Shown piece after piece: positions 12,850-24,810 of a stretch of 64,000 bases of DNA. Location: assembly GCA_036245805.1 (NCBI GenBank), contig BTRK01000001.1, positions 5,642,001 to 5,706,000 of the forward strand. Reading direction: 5' to 3'. The notes below the pieces were generated by a model. That model saw nothing but the letters and a program-made list of their open reading frames with translations. It did no database searches and was not told the origin of the DNA. How positions within the stretch are numbered: the first letter of the stretch is position 1; each line of letters begins with the position of its first letter. The stretch comes from Pristionchus mayeri (taxonomy: Eukaryota > Nematoda > Chromadorea > Rhabditida > Neodiplogasteridae). The position numbers and the translations under genes are program-made.

Positions 12850-14085
12850 TAAAGCCAATACAGTACATTATAAAAAGAATTATAAATGACTGCGAGTCTT
12901 TTGAAATTTTTCCACAGTCGCAATATGGTTTCCGGAAGAATAGGAGTATTGAAACTCAAATGCTCGAAGTTCTAAATTGCTGGTCTAAGCAAATAGACAA
13001 AGGTGAAAATGTTGATGTTATTTATTTTGACTATGCAAAAGCCTTTGATACGGTAAGTCATCAGAAGCTCATTCAAAAAATAACTAAAATGGGATTTCCA
13101 ACCAAAACGGTGAGTTGGATTAAAGAATATCTAAGTGATCGCACATTCCAAGTGCGAGTTGGAAGTGAACTATCTACTAGTAGAAATGTTACAAGTGGCG
13201 TTCCACAGGGGTCTGTGCTGGGACCCTTACTTTTCAATTTGTATATTTCTGAATTGCCTGAAATATTGGAAAATAATAATTGTCACAACTATTCTTTTGC
13301 TGACGATTTAAAAATATTTCAATGTTTTTCGAGTAAGGAAGACACAGTTAAACCCAAAATAGCATTAATGAAATTCTAAAATGGAGTAATACTTGGCAGC
13401 TTGGTATTGCGAATCAAAAATGCGATGTGATTCATTTGGGTCGTCAAAATCCAAACTACATCTATTTCGTTGGAAATCAGAAGCTTGAACCCAAAGACTA
13501 TGTCAGAGATCTCGGAATCATGATTGATCGTAATCTCTCAATGAGAGATCATGCAAAAACTATTTGTAAAATAGCAGAAACTAAAGCAAATCTTGTTTTC
13601 AAAGCTTTACATTCAAGAGATGAAAAATTCGTCTTAATGCATATTGCACTTATATAAGACCTACACTGGAATTCAGTTCGAGTATAGCACGCCCGATTCA
13701 TTCCACTGACAGAGATAGAATTGACAAAGTTCAGAATTCAGTAACGCGTAGAATATTTTACAAGGCTTTCAAGTGTTCTTTTAATGATAGGCCGAACCAT
13801 ACCGAAAGAAACAAAGCACTAAATTTGCATTCGTTGGAGCATAGACGGCGTGTAAATGATGCAAAATTAGCATACCAAATGATATTTGGTAATGGTAAGC
13901 TTGCATTGTCACGGGATAAATTCTTTACGTTTGTGAAAACAAAATTACGCAAGAATAGCTTTGCTATTCGAATAACAAAATCACTAATGTATGTTTTACA
14001 GACGTCGAAATTTAATTCGTCATCCACAGAATTCATCAAAGCGTTCCTTGATGGAAATAAATAAAGATATTTACAAGATTATCCT
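12850..14085 (+). pseudogene. CR1/jockey-type LINE reverse transcriptase, 5'-truncated
   Basis: The element would reverse-transcribe its own RNA by target-primed integration. Conceptual translation starts mid-domain with SQYGFRKNRSIETQ near 12915. It continues with RT motif A (FDYAKAFDTVSH), motif B (SGVPQGSVLGPLLFN) and motif C with FADD (YSFADDLKIF) by about 13310. The frame shifts near 13370 into the block IHLGRQNPNY to KFVLMHIALI, and again near 13655 into a C-terminal block with RPIHSTDRDRIDKVQN, ending at a stop near 14064 and an A-rich tail. No endonuclease domain is left. It interrupts the left arm of the surrounding foldback, so it arrived later. The FADD box and C-terminal block resemble nematode CR1 elements; the exact clade is uncertain. 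Confidence 0.8.
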
Positions 14086-14167
14086 CCCCCCACCTTTCCT
14101 ACTTATCTCATTGTAACAAACCCACATGCAAAAAAAGAAGGCATGTATAAATCTATTATATTCTATA

Positions 14168-14632
14168 CATGCTAATCGCCTTGCCCATATGCGGCCGCGG
14201 CGGCCCTCGGCGGCCCGCGGATTCTGCGGATCGATTTTGCGGGAAGCATGCAATTTTTCACCATTCGATTTTTTGATTTTCAAATTCTCCATAAAATTTC
14301 TCATCGGATGGACTATTCATTCATATTTTTAAAAAAACATATAAATCGATATTTTGAATTCCGCAATCCTTCAACCTACTATGCGATTTGACTTTGCCAG
14401 TCGCTTTCGCAACTGAGATTACGGTAGGTTGCGGAATTGCGACATTCAAAATTTCGAGTTATATGTTTTTTTAAATATGAACGAATAGTCCATCCGATGC
14501 GAAATTTTATGGATAATGTGAAAATCAAAAATCGAATGGTGAAAAATTGCATGCTTCCCGCTAAATCGATCCGCGGAATCCGCGGGCCGCCGCGGGCCCC
14601 CGCGGCCGCATATGGGCAAGGCGATTAGCATG
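14168..14632. mobile_element. Palindromic TA-flanked MITE with GC-rich ends
   Basis: Two arms of about 225 bp are inverted copies meeting near 14400. The outer ends are CATGCTAATCGCCTTGCCC, flanked by TA on both sides (14166-14167 and 14633-14634), the duplication expected of Tc1/mariner-type transposases. Just inside each end is a very CpG-rich block with a GCGGCCGC site, striking against the AT-rich surroundings. There is no coding capacity. Confidence 0.8.
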
Positions 14633-15597
14633 TACTGTATACCGTACCCAATCGATCCTAAAGTACCCATACCGTATCCCTATGTACAGTACCCGTTAAT
14701 ACCATAACTGCGGTCAATCGTAAACTGATTTTTTCCAAAACATTTTTCATTGAGTTCATTCTTGCTCTATGCCGTACCCAATCGATAGTACAGTACCGTA
14801 ATCCTGATTATCGCAAAATAACTTTATTTTTAAAAAGCCCTGGGACCGTGCCCAATCGTTCATACCGTACCCAAGTAACTACCGTAACCCAGTTCCTTGG
14901 GTCAAACAATTTTCTGAAAATTTCAAACAATTTTCTAAAAATCGAAAATTGATCATAAAATGATTATACAATAATCACATATACGGTGGGATACTTTAAA
15001 ACAATTTTAAAATCTATTTTGGATTTTTGAAAAATGTTTGACCGAGGAACTGGATCTGACCCCAGGAACCGGGTTACGGTAGTTACATGGGTACTGTATA
15101 ATCGATTGGTCACGGTCCCAGGGCTTTTTAAAAATAAAGTTAGTTTGTGATAATCGGGTTACGGAAGTGGTATACGGTATCTGGAGGTACTGTACTATCG
15201 ATTGGGTACGGTATAGATCAAGAATGAACTCAATGAAAAATGTTTTGGAAAAATGTCAGTTTACGATTGACCGCGGTGGTGTGGACGGTAGTAAGGGGTA
15301 CTGTACACAGGGCTACGGTATGGGTACTGTAGGAAGTTAATTCTTGATAATCGAGGTTACGGTAGTGGTTTACGATATCTGGGAGTACTGTATGATCGAT
15401 TGGGTACAGTACTTAGTCTTGACCTACCATGACATAATTATCGACCATGACCCGAAAATACATGCCTTGTGCAGCACCCCCTGCTGATCGATATATTGTA
15501 TGATACTGTAAATTTTTGAAATAGCGCGCTAGAAATTGCGGTTCATGCAAATGGAGCGAATTCGGAAAATTTTTCTGTTCAGGGGATCTTTAACAGT

Positions 15598-16266
15598 AAG
15601 GAAACATTTGATTGCGCCATTTCGCCCCATGGACTACACCAGGGAGTCTGGAACTCATTTCCAGCGAAACTTGATTCATCCGAAGTCGAAAAGTGAGTAA
15701 ATAATATGAAAATACCGGTTCACACCTACCGTGTGCATTTCCTATCCTCGTCTTCTCATTCGTCTCGTCGCTGGTGCAATCTCCCCCGCCATACAACCGA
15801 CCACGCGACTGGTGTGAAGAAATGAGTGACACTGATTGTGAGCGAGGATGAGATTTATAAAAATTATGTTTTTAAAGATGAGGGCGTACACCATCGGGAT
15901 CTATGGATCTATTGAAAGCTCACTCATGTAGGTTATTTTCACTAGAAACAATTACTATTGTTCAGGATCACAGAATCACGATTGATCTATTTGCGTTTGA
16001 CCAACAAAATGTGCACTTCGGAATGAACGAATTGCCAGTAATCGAAAGTCGATTTTGGGGGAAAATATTCATCCAATTGATTGAAATTGAAATACATGTT
16101 TTCCTATTATTTACTCTTTAATCATCACTTTATGAATCCGACAAATAAGGAGATTTTTAAAAATAAATTATTAGTAAAATCTTGCATGCATCGTTATTAT
16201 GTTTAAATTGCTATTAATTAATTAATATACATAAAATAGTATTTCTTCACAATATTTTTATTATAG
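15598..16266. other. Repeat copy then AT-rich intergenic or intronic DNA
   Basis: Positions of about 15610-15800 are an inverted copy of the repeat at 2400-2600. The rest is AT-rich with TTAATTAATTAA runs, and could be the intron upstream of the putative exon at 16267. Confidence 0.4.
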
Positions 16267-16420
16267 GCACGAGAACCCCACCTCCTATTGAGCAATCTAA
16301 ACTCGACACCAATAAAAGAAATAGTTGAAGCACTGATCAATCATCCAGCCACTCTGGAATCAAAAATTCACGAACTTCTGAATCCAACAACTCTACTGAT
16401 CTGCAGAGACACACTAAACG
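16267..16420 (+). CDS. Putative single internal exon of an unrecognised gene
   Basis: A fully open 154-bp stretch is bounded by an acceptor (TTATTATAG) and a donor (G|GTGAATC), phase 0 in and phase 1 out. It encodes 51 residues beginning AREPHLLLSNLNSTPIKEIV and continuing EALINHPATLESKIHELLNP, a leucine-rich probably helical segment. I do not recognise the family and could not find confident neighbouring exons. An open frame with ATG at 15903 could lie upstream. It may be a real small gene or a chance frame. Confidence 0.3.
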
Positions 16421-16639
16421 GTGAATCGATATAGTACCTGCCATCTACCAGACTTCTCTCACACAACACCCATGGGTTCCATCGTAACGCCGCGCACACT
16501 TTTGAGCCAAATTATTCGATGGGTAGGCAATTTCTCCAAATGCTCTCACTTCACTCATAAATGTACAAAGTCATCATTCCGGTCAACAAAATCACTTTTT
16601 TTCTCAACCAAATCATTCGTTCAAAAAACTGGAAGCTGT

Positions 16640-16755
16640 TTTCATCCTCTTGCGAATGAGCCCCCGGGGCCCTGGAAAATCCTTCTCCAAGTAGGTTGAC
16701 CTACTCAGAAAGGGATATTCCAGGGCCTCGGGGGCTCATTCGAAAGAGGATGAAA
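16640..16755. repeat. Short hairpin, arms of about 45 bp
   Basis: TTCATCCTCTTGCGAATGAG and CCCCCGGGGCCCTGG on the left pair with their near-exact complements on the right. A smaller palindrome, GTAGGTTGACCTAC, sits at the tip (16691-16704). It looks like a short foldback element or a structured RNA; nothing indicates transcription. Confidence 0.7.
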
Positions 16756-17405
16756 TTAAATTCCAAATTCATTTTTGAACTAGTGATTTGGTAGCGAACG
16801 GAGACTGTGCTTCTTCGAATTCGAAGCGCGCATGGCTCTCACCCTTTCCTCTCCTCCCTCTCCCTCCCCTCCCTCCACCCGTCTCTCACCCGGCAACACC
16901 ATTAGGCCTGTGTGATGGTTTCGACCAGCCACCTTGTGGTCCCTATTTATATACAATTTCGTGCACTTTAGGCTGTGATAAATATAATTTTTATAAAACA
17001 ACTCCTAGGATAATATTCTTTAGTCTGAATCGACTACCACGAAGAAGAATGTGTGGACTTCGCGACGATTCAATCGTTGGCAGTGAAGAAAGAGGCAATG
17101 AATGACGAGGTATGATCGAGAAGGACACTATTTACTGATCGGCTGTAGTGGTATCCTATTCTGATATCTGTGGGTTGTGCAATACATATCGCGTGAGCGT
17201 TTCCGAGGTGTTGCTATTTTAAAATTACAATTTTGAAAAAAAAATGAGTCAACGATTGCCGAACTGTCGCAGTTAACGGCAAACATTGCTCAAAATGTCC
17301 GTTAGGAACCTAATAAGATGATACTTTTGACCGTTTGTCGATATCTCAACTCTAACTCGTACTATGGTTCGAAAAATGTTCTCGAGTAGTTCAACGGGTG
17401 CCCGT
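16756..17405. other. Intergenic, no gene recognised
   Basis: Contains a pyrimidine-rich tract (about 16845-16895, CTCCCTC-type). No domain is visible in any frame. Confidence 0.4.
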
Positions 17406-17413
17406 ACACAAAG

Positions 17414-18319
17414 AAGGGATGGCAAAACGTGTCTCAGCTCGCAGCTCCGCGCCCACATTTCAGGCACGAATGATTCCGAATGAAATTGCTCTATCTCATT
17501 TCGGACACTCGATTGTCCAGAACAAAATTGTTGGGACACCAGAGTGTCCCAAAGTTTCAACAAGAGGTTTCCCCTTTGAATGTACTTATAAAAATATAAC
17601 AAATATTGTTATTAATTTGGTATTAATTGGCATTATTAAAAACATCATATTTTGGCAGTTTTCGCTGTTTATTTCTTAGAGGTTTCTGTCTTAGAAGGAG
17701 ATGTGACCGCGCTCACGAGATCAGCAGCGATCTCCTCTTATATTCCTTCTGTGTCAAGCGTGATAGCGAGAAAGGAAGAGGATGACCGAGATATTGTGAT
17801 AAAGGGAGAGAGCGCAGAAAGACGAGAGGGTGCGAGAGGGAGAGGGTCAGACACTGGTCAGCGTAATAAAATCGGGTGAGCTGACGGAATCGTAAAAACA
17901 CGGTTAACCATGATCCCTGTTTGCCGCAATAATCATTATCATCTTTCGAACACTTTAAAGCGTTCCGTCAATAATTGATTATCTGACAGGCACGTTCTTT
18001 TACAAACATTCACTGAAACTTAATTCAATTTAGGCAAAATTGATCCTGTAAATCTTAAATAGGGTAGAAACCTAAAATTATCAGTCATGGAAGTTCCGAA
18101 GATGGTATATCGCTAATAAACTATAAATATATCAAGAAAATTTATTTTTCATAATTTTTTAAACGTTTTGACAAGCTATTTGAATTTGGGACATCAGAGT
18201 GTCTCGGACACTCGAGTGTCCCAAATTTCGGACAATGCATTGCCGAGACACCGCTCGGTCCGAAAAATTCCGAATGAAATTGTCTGAGACACTCGTTCAG
18301 ACACTTTTTGCCATCCCCA
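17414..18319. mobile_element. hAT-like non-autonomous element
   Basis: Inverted ends GGGATGGCAAAA and GTGTCT-type sequence lie at about 17416 and 18317. The arms of about 160 bp each carry paired GGGACAC and GTGTCCC words. The element is bracketed by an 8-bp direct repeat ACACAAAG (17406-17413 and 18320-18327), the length made by hAT transposases. GGGATGGCAAA-type ends also fit hAT. No transposase is encoded. The 8-bp repeat abuts the ends within one or two bases. Confidence 0.7.
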
Positions 18320-18327
18320 ACACAAAG

Positions 18328-19259
18328 CACGTGGGCGGAGCCTATTCCGATGCCTAGTAATCAAGTATCATCAGAGGAATGTCCCTAGCATCTGTCCGCA
18401 TGATGTAGTGGTGAAGCACTTTGGCGTTGTGTCGGGGAACCCTGTGTACGTTCCACGTCCGATGCAAGACTTTTGCAGATAGTAGAGATAAACAGCGGAA
18501 GTCGTATTCTAATAAATACGCGTACTCTCCGATAGTTTTTTACAATCGACTATTCGCAATTAAGACTATTTTATATTGTATTTGTACAGAAGTGATAATA
18601 CAAATCTGGTAAACCATGTCGGACTTGTCCGAAAGACGAATAAGCATTGGAAGTACAAAAATTGGAGAATGCATGGCTTGCACTAAGAATTTGGTTACGA
18701 ATTCGCTTAGTCGTTTGGAGTGCCAGATTTTGGGGCACTCTTTCTCCCTCAAAGTGGGCGGAGCTTGGGGTCAGCTTGCGGTAGGTATAGTTGGCCGAAT
18801 TATTGTTCTTTGAAACCTATAATAATTAGCTTATTCTTCATTACATGTGTTCCCATTGATCTTATTAGCAGCACCCTCGTTTGCAGTCTTCACACTGTTT
18901 ACTTCATCACAAAATCTCACAAAATGATAGTTGATAGATTTGAGATTTGAAAATGTATGCAGAAGGTCGTATTGCACGAATCGCGAGAACTGCAATTGCA
19001 CTGGTTCGTTCGATCAAATTTGTTTAAAGCCATCCAATTTGCGCTTCGTACTTCCCATATACATTTATTCATGAATGAACACTAATAACTCTCCGACTTT
19101 GAACGAAAAAAAGCACAGCAATATGAATCATCATACCTCAGAATCATAGACTGCATACCATGGCGGATGCAACGAGTTGGTAGATTGCAGTTTCAACGGT
19201 GTTATACAATGGATTGGATGGCGCATGTGCCAATTCAAGCATGTGTATATAGAAAATAG
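18328..19259. other. Intergenic, possible degenerate repeats only
   Basis: A stretch near 18640-18770 repeats words of the preceding hAT-like element (GTGGGCGGAGC, GGGGCACTC). A tRNA-like A-box string (TAGTGGTGAAGC) near 18407 lacks a matching B box. I see no gene. Confidence 0.4.
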
Positions 19260-19754
19260 AAAAAAATTATTAAATGACGGCGGTCGCTTAAGAATCGAGC
19301 AAGATCTGGTACAGCGATTTTTCGAAAATGTGAAGGTGTTTTGGAGGGTGCTGATTATCGTGGTCAACTTCATTTTGCGCCAACTCGATCGGTTGAGCCA
19401 GGCTGCATGTAGGCTTCATGTCCTTTTTTGTTAATAACTCCGAAACCGATTGAGATATCACCTTCAAATTTATGCAGAGGGAAAATGAGTTTGAAACGAC
19501 TCTGACAAAACAAAATGCGAATATTTAAATTTATTCTAAATATGTGAAAAATAGCTCGAATATAAGGCAAAAACTAACGGCGAGATTTGCATGAAAAGAT
19601 GCGCCTTATTCAGGGGATCATTTTTCATATTCATATATGGTGTTAGACCTCGTCGTTTTTCTGCTTCGAATTATTGTCTTCCCCATTTATCGCCTCTACA
19701 CCGCACACTCATCACAAAATTAGAGAATGAGAATGTGTTTCACTGTCAAATATA

Positions 19755-21004
19755 TTAGGTTGAACAGAAAGTCTTTATAAACTGTTTTGCTAGATCACTG
19801 CTCAGTGCACGAGACCTTTGGTGTTCCCTCGCCTCTAGTGAATAACACATGACAAAGGGACTATGTGGTCAACAACTCCCCATTCCACGCCTTTCATTCT
19901 GCCACTAGTAAGACCACGATGTTTGTTCCCACGGCCTTGCACATCCGCAACGTTCTGTTATTCGTATTCCTCTCTCACACTACAAAGAAGGAATAGGAAC
20001 GTCAGTTGGCTGAAGTGTACGATTCATATGCCACTCACTACCAGGCCATGCGCAATTGGTACCAACTCTTCGAGAAGGGGGACTTTTCCATGGATGATCA
20101 TTTCCGGTCTGGGAGGCCACCCGAGCTGGATTTGGATGCGCTACGGATCGTAGTGGAATTGGATCCTTTCCAAATACCCGCGACATGGCAGCCACACTTG
20201 GGGTATCGCAAAGCATCATCGTAAAATGATTGGTCTCCATTGGCAAGAAGAAGAAGCTAGGTCGTTTCATTCAACACAAATTGACCCAAGACCAGTTTGA
20301 CCACCGTGTCGACGATTCCCTTTCTCTACTCACTCTTCACGCTGGAGATCGATGGTTGGACCGTCTCATAACATGGGTCGAGAAGTGGGTCTGCTTTGAG
20401 AATCACCATAGGAGGGCACAGTGGGTAGATGCCAATGAGACCCCACAGGATGTCGCAAAGCATGACCTTCACCCTATGAAAATCTTGCTCTCTGCCTGGT
20501 GGGGAGTGGATGGCCCGATTTACTGGGAGCTCCTACCCGAGAAGCGGATAATTACTGGATATGTCTACACTAAACAACTACGGAATCTCAAGAAGAAATT
20601 CGCACAATCTGCCCTGAACAGCAAGAAAGTGTACTATCAACACGATAACGCCCGACCCCATGTTCCACGACAGGTCAAGCAGGAGCTGTCCAAATATGGC
20701 TGGATGGTTCTCCCTCATACACCGTATTCTCCTGATTTGGCCCCTTCGTATTATTGGTTGTTCTCGAATCTGACCCGTCATCTCGATCAGAGATCCTTCA
20801 CTTCCCGTGGGGCGATCGAGGCCGCACTCAAGCAATATTTTGATTCGCGCCGAGATGGGTTCTATAAGGAGGGAATCCATAAGTTGCCTGAACGTTGGAG
20901 ATTTGTCGTAGATAACAATGGTGCATACGTTTGATTTCGCTCTTGCGCTTTATTGTCAGAAGAAGGGAAATAAAAAGTTTATAAAGACTTTCTGTTCAAC
21001 CTAA
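19755..21004 (+). mobile_element. Degenerate full-length mariner element
   Basis: Inverted ends TTAGGTTGAACAGAAAG and TCTTTATAAACT lie at 19755 and 21004, each flanked by TA (19753-19754 and 21005-21006). The length of 1250 bp is normal for mariner. It contains a transposase with damaged catalytic residues. Confidence 0.85.
20006..20934 (+). pseudogene. mariner transposase, frameshifted and catalytically dead
   Basis: The N-terminal helix-turn-helix part (YQLFEKGDFSMDDHFRSGRP) runs 20006-20224. The frame then shifts to 20230-20934, which carries the catalytic part and the typical end GIHKLPERWRFVV. The mariner DD34D triad should be D in a GDEKW-type box, D in HDNARPH, and D in the APSDY-type box. 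Here the first box reads ITWVEKW and the third reads APSYYWLF, so the first and third aspartates are replaced (V and Y) and only the middle one remains. It lies inside intact TIRs, so the ends might still respond to another source of transposase. Confidence 0.85.
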
Positions 21005-21545
21005 TACTTTGCGCGTCATTTGCATCGCAATAATTGAATCAGCGAGTTTATTTGTCAGTGAAACACATTCTTATTCCTATATTTTGTGATGAGTGTGCGG
21101 TGTATAGGTGATAACTGGGGAAGAAAATAATTCGTATCAGAAAAACGACGACATCACACCCCATACTCTGCATAGGAAAAATGATCCCCTGAACAAGCCG
21201 CATCTTCCCATTCTCGTTGTTAGTTTTTGCCTTATATTCGAGAACTGATTTTTACTATATTTAACATACATTTAAATATTCAAATTTAGTATTGCCGGAG
21301 TCACGGTAAACTTATTTTGCCTTTGAACAAATTTGAAGTGAATTCCTCAAACGGTTGCAGAGTTTTGGAAAGAAAGTAGATGCAGCCTACATGCAGCCTG
21401 GCTCTATCGATCGAGTTGGTCCAAAATTAAGGTGACCACGATGATCAGCACCCTCGAGAACCCCTTTCCAGAAATTTTCGAAAAATCGCTGTGCCAGGTC
21501 CTTCAGGTCGTTTTTCGATTCTAACGCGACCGCCGTACTGCAATA

Positions 21546-22915
21546 AAAAACGTATCTACCCACCCCTCTGAATTAATTAAATTTTTTCAAAAAAATATTT
21601 TCGCTGCTTCTTCACGAGTTGATTCCCAATCATTCTAAAATTTGTCACATATATTCTATGGAATATTAGTGATTTTTTGATACATCAGTGATTCAAATCG
21701 TTTTTGAAATGGCAAAATTACAAAATTCGAAATTTCAACTTTCTGACACAAGTGTGTCCCATTTCGCAGAGAGCGATCCAGAACACTTCGGATGTGGCAC
21801 CCGAGTATTTCATATCTATTTTTTGAAGCGAAGATTTGATATACTTTTCACCGATTTTGGTTCAACTTTTCATTGCTTATTTCAGGAAAAATATTATGTT
21901 TCAAGATTGGCTGAGCTCCGGGCCAAACAAAGGAAATCGTCGCTTTGACACGCTGTGCAAGTCTCATCTGCATCGTCTCCTGTTCCAGTGGCATGGAATG
22001 TGTAGTGACTTTATCGAAATTTATAAGTTGTAGCCTTCGTTCCTTATCCGACGGCCGATCACGCAGCAACTGAAAGATACCGGCTGAGGAAAGAGGGGAT
22101 GAGACAGCAAATTTTATTTAAAAGCCTAGACGAAGCGACAGGTATTGTCGATTTCCCCAATACAATGATATGCATTGCACCGCTGAAACCTAAACCTCAC
22201 TATTCCTTTATATTTTACATTACTCGCACGATGAAACAGAAGAAAGATTCTATTCATCCCGAGGATTAAAAGTGAAAGAGTAAAGGGAGAGAAGGGGTAC
22301 ACAAACAAGAAGAGAAAGAAAGAAAGAAAAGCGAATATCTAGTCAACTGGTCTCAACAGTGAATCACACATTTTATTCAACCAGTAACGTTGTCAAATCC
22401 ATAAAAAATATCAATGTCAGAATTCGGAGTCAAGAGCATCGGCGACTAGCTGCAACTGATGAGAGTGCTTCATCTACTGCAAGGATTACGTTCTCAGAAT
22501 ATTGGTTGTTGTTCGACTTTGTTCATTCGTTACAATAACTACCTGAAACTTTCAAGACGCATATCAACTCTGCAGCATCAATCCACCAACCACCATAACT
22601 TTATTTTTCACATCCCCTTTCCTCTTACATTATGCAAAAATCTTTTCTGCCAAAAAACCCACGAATGAGCAGCAGCTAAATAAGTCATCACATCATATCT
22701 CCTCACCTGCATCGTATGCTGTTCCTACGGCGAGGGACGCACAAACAATTACACTCACAGCTACACAGAGAAATGTATTGATAACGGAAATTATCTCATT
22801 TTCTCTCCTAATAAATAATAATCCATGTAATCTAATACTCCATAAAGCCTCGAAATGTCGGCAATTAAGAGTCCGGATCTGAGAACAGTGACCACAATAA
22901 TTATTTTACTTGCTC
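21546..22915. other. Intergenic, no gene recognised
   Basis: Contains a purine-rich run (about 22290-22335, AGAAAGAAAG type). No recognisable domain or paired splice sites were found. Confidence 0.45.
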
Positions 22916-23106
22916 TTCCATTTGCTCGATGGCGAGATGAAATTGTGCACCACATGGGAATGCGATGGCGAGATGAAATTGTGCACCACATGGGAATAAA
23001 TTGGGCCGATCAATATAGAAGATGCCCCGAAAAATGGAGCGACAGCATGATTCAACAGGCCCAAGTCCTGATGTTTGAATAAATTTGATTTGGTTTGATT
23101 TGATTT
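22916..23106 (+). pseudogene. RTE LINE 3'-end fragment with internal tandem duplication
   Basis: Only the last few dozen residues of an RTE polyprotein remain. They match the conserved C-terminus of the RTE at 35.5 kb: RWRDEIVHHMG here against RWRDEFVQQLG there, then WADQYRRCPEKW and QQAQVLMFE. A 36-bp unit is tandemly duplicated in frame (22927-22962 and 22963-22998), repeating 12 residues. After the stop near 23082 comes a TTTGATTTGGTTTGATT tail of simple repeats, as RTE 3' ends have. The 5' truncation is typical of incomplete target-primed integration. Confidence 0.75.
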
Positions 23107-24030
23107 TCTATTTGCTCGACACTCCAGATATTTGATTTTCGCAGTGAGTGCACCATCTATAGTGCTACACGTATGGTGGTACAACGAGATCCTTATTGTT
23201 TTCTATCCAATTCAAACACAATTTCTTACTAATTGTATATATAAATTTCCAGCCAAAACAATCAGTCAAACTCGTGTTGTTACGTTTGTTAGCATTGAGA
23301 ATTCACTTCGAGACCTGATAACGCGCGCACTTCTTAGGTATCTAAGCTAAATTATGGAACAATGTCCAGAAAACAGATTCCATGAATTAACCTGCTCTTC
23401 TGCTTCAGTTGGAGGTGCGATTCGATGGAAATATGAGAAAGATATACGAAAGAATGAGCTGATTTCTTTCAATGGGTGCGTGGGCTCTCGCGCGGCAGCG
23501 GGCCAAGTCTCCAGCTGTACCGGCGATTAACCAGAGAGTGAGTGAGGGCGTGCTTGAATTCTTTACGTATTTTCACCCCGTACTAACATTGTTGCGAATT
23601 TTTGAATTTCCAGCAGATCCTAGGAGAATCACTATGTATGATAATTTGGCGCCTCCCTTCCCCTCCTCAAGCCGGCTTGAGCACGAAATCGCCTCACTGA
23701 ACACAAACTCGCCGACTTCCGTGCCGTTTTGTCATGTCTAATCGTCCCTCCTTTTCACTCTTTCTCACTTACCGTCTGCTACTTCGGTGGAAAAAAGTGC
23801 GGCAAAGATGCCCTCTCGAAATAAGAATACTCTTTTGAATATTACAGAAATTATATCAAAACGATTGTATGAATCATCAATCATTCAACTATCTAGAAGT
23901 CGTGAAACACCAACTTGACCATCTAAAAGATCGTGTTTTCACAATTTTATTTTCGTAACTAAGGTAGGTCTTGTTTATAGCTCTGGCTTATGCCTAGATA
24001 TTAGTTAAACTCAACAACGGATGATTCAAA
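23107..24030. other. Intergenic, no gene recognised
   Basis: No domain is seen in any frame. The open frame 23472-23741 is of mixed composition with no splice-linked partner. Confidence 0.4.
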
Positions 24031-24810
24031 TATTAGGTTGGAACATAAGTTCTGTCCGATTTCGTGAACGACGTTTGAGCTCGCGTAAAATTCTCAACTC
24101 AAATCGCATTGAGCTAACTCAGTAGCGTAATTAGGTGGAAGACTTGAACATTCCGTACATATGTTCAGATCAAATAAGCGACTCAGGATATACGAGAAAT
24201 TTATGATTGTCATCAAAACAAGTTTCGGATTTTTTTCAAAAATTTTTGGGTCACTATTTTGCAGAAGAGAAAATCGTGGGGAAACTTCACATATATTATT
24301 GAGAAGGCCATGTCTAGTACTTTCTAATCCTAGGTTGAATGGTGGGGTTGATCCATCCCTTCCCCGAATTACATGATGAACAAAGAGTAAGATGGAGTGA
24401 TGGAGCTGTGCAATCGATTAGTATTCCTGCCCCGATAATCAAACTGACAGTTCTTAGAATAATAGCGATATAGTGCACTACTATTGCGTCATTCATACAT
24501 TAGAAAAGTTTAGCTGAACTGATCTTCATCTTTTTCAAAATTGTGATTTTTCAAAAACATATTATACTTGCGAAACATGCAAAATTCCGACTTTTGGTGT
24601 CCAGGCTAGGATTGCTTCTCTACCAAAAGTACCTATCACTCAATTTACCCAAGTCACAATGTAATAGGGTAGGGTCAGCTTCAGCATGTAATTACAAAAT
24701 AACGAGCTGATCAACTGTATGTGAGACAGGAACTGGTAAAATATGTCGATTTTAATGTTGAATTTGGGGCATCAATTTTTGGATAAATTTTGGCTTGTGA
24801 CAGGAGGATC

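Larger units (their letters stand above)
12588..15597. repeat. Large foldback, left arm split by two insertions
   Basis: The outer ends read GATCCCCTGAACAG at 12588 and its complement near 15590. The right arm, about 15020-15597, pairs first with 12588-12850 and then with about 14640-14910. The material between those blocks is therefore inserted into the left arm: a CR1-like LINE (12850-14085) and a palindromic element (14168-14632). The arms are dense in TACCGTA/TACGGTA words. A further fragment of the family lies at 46374-46515. Part of the same terminal word (TTCAGGGGATC) also appears in the foldback at 19.6 and 21.2 kb. Confidence 0.8.
19260..21545. repeat. Foldback element with arms of about 490 bp and a mariner at its centre
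   Basis: The arm 19260-19748 is repeated inverted at about 21040-21540. Shared blocks include CAGCGATTTTTCGAAAAT, GAGCCAGGCTGCATGTAGG, CGAATATAAGGCAAAAACTAA and CACCGCACACTCATCACAAA. Divergence between arms is visible, roughly one base in six or seven. The spacer is occupied by the mariner element 19755-21004. Confidence 0.8.

Noticed and set aside
18395..18475. tRNA-like stretch with A-box string TAGTGGTGAAGC
   Set aside because: The expected B box reads CGTTCCACGTCC instead of a GGTTCGANTCC form, and no clean cloverleaf can be drawn. At most it is a tRNA-derived relic.
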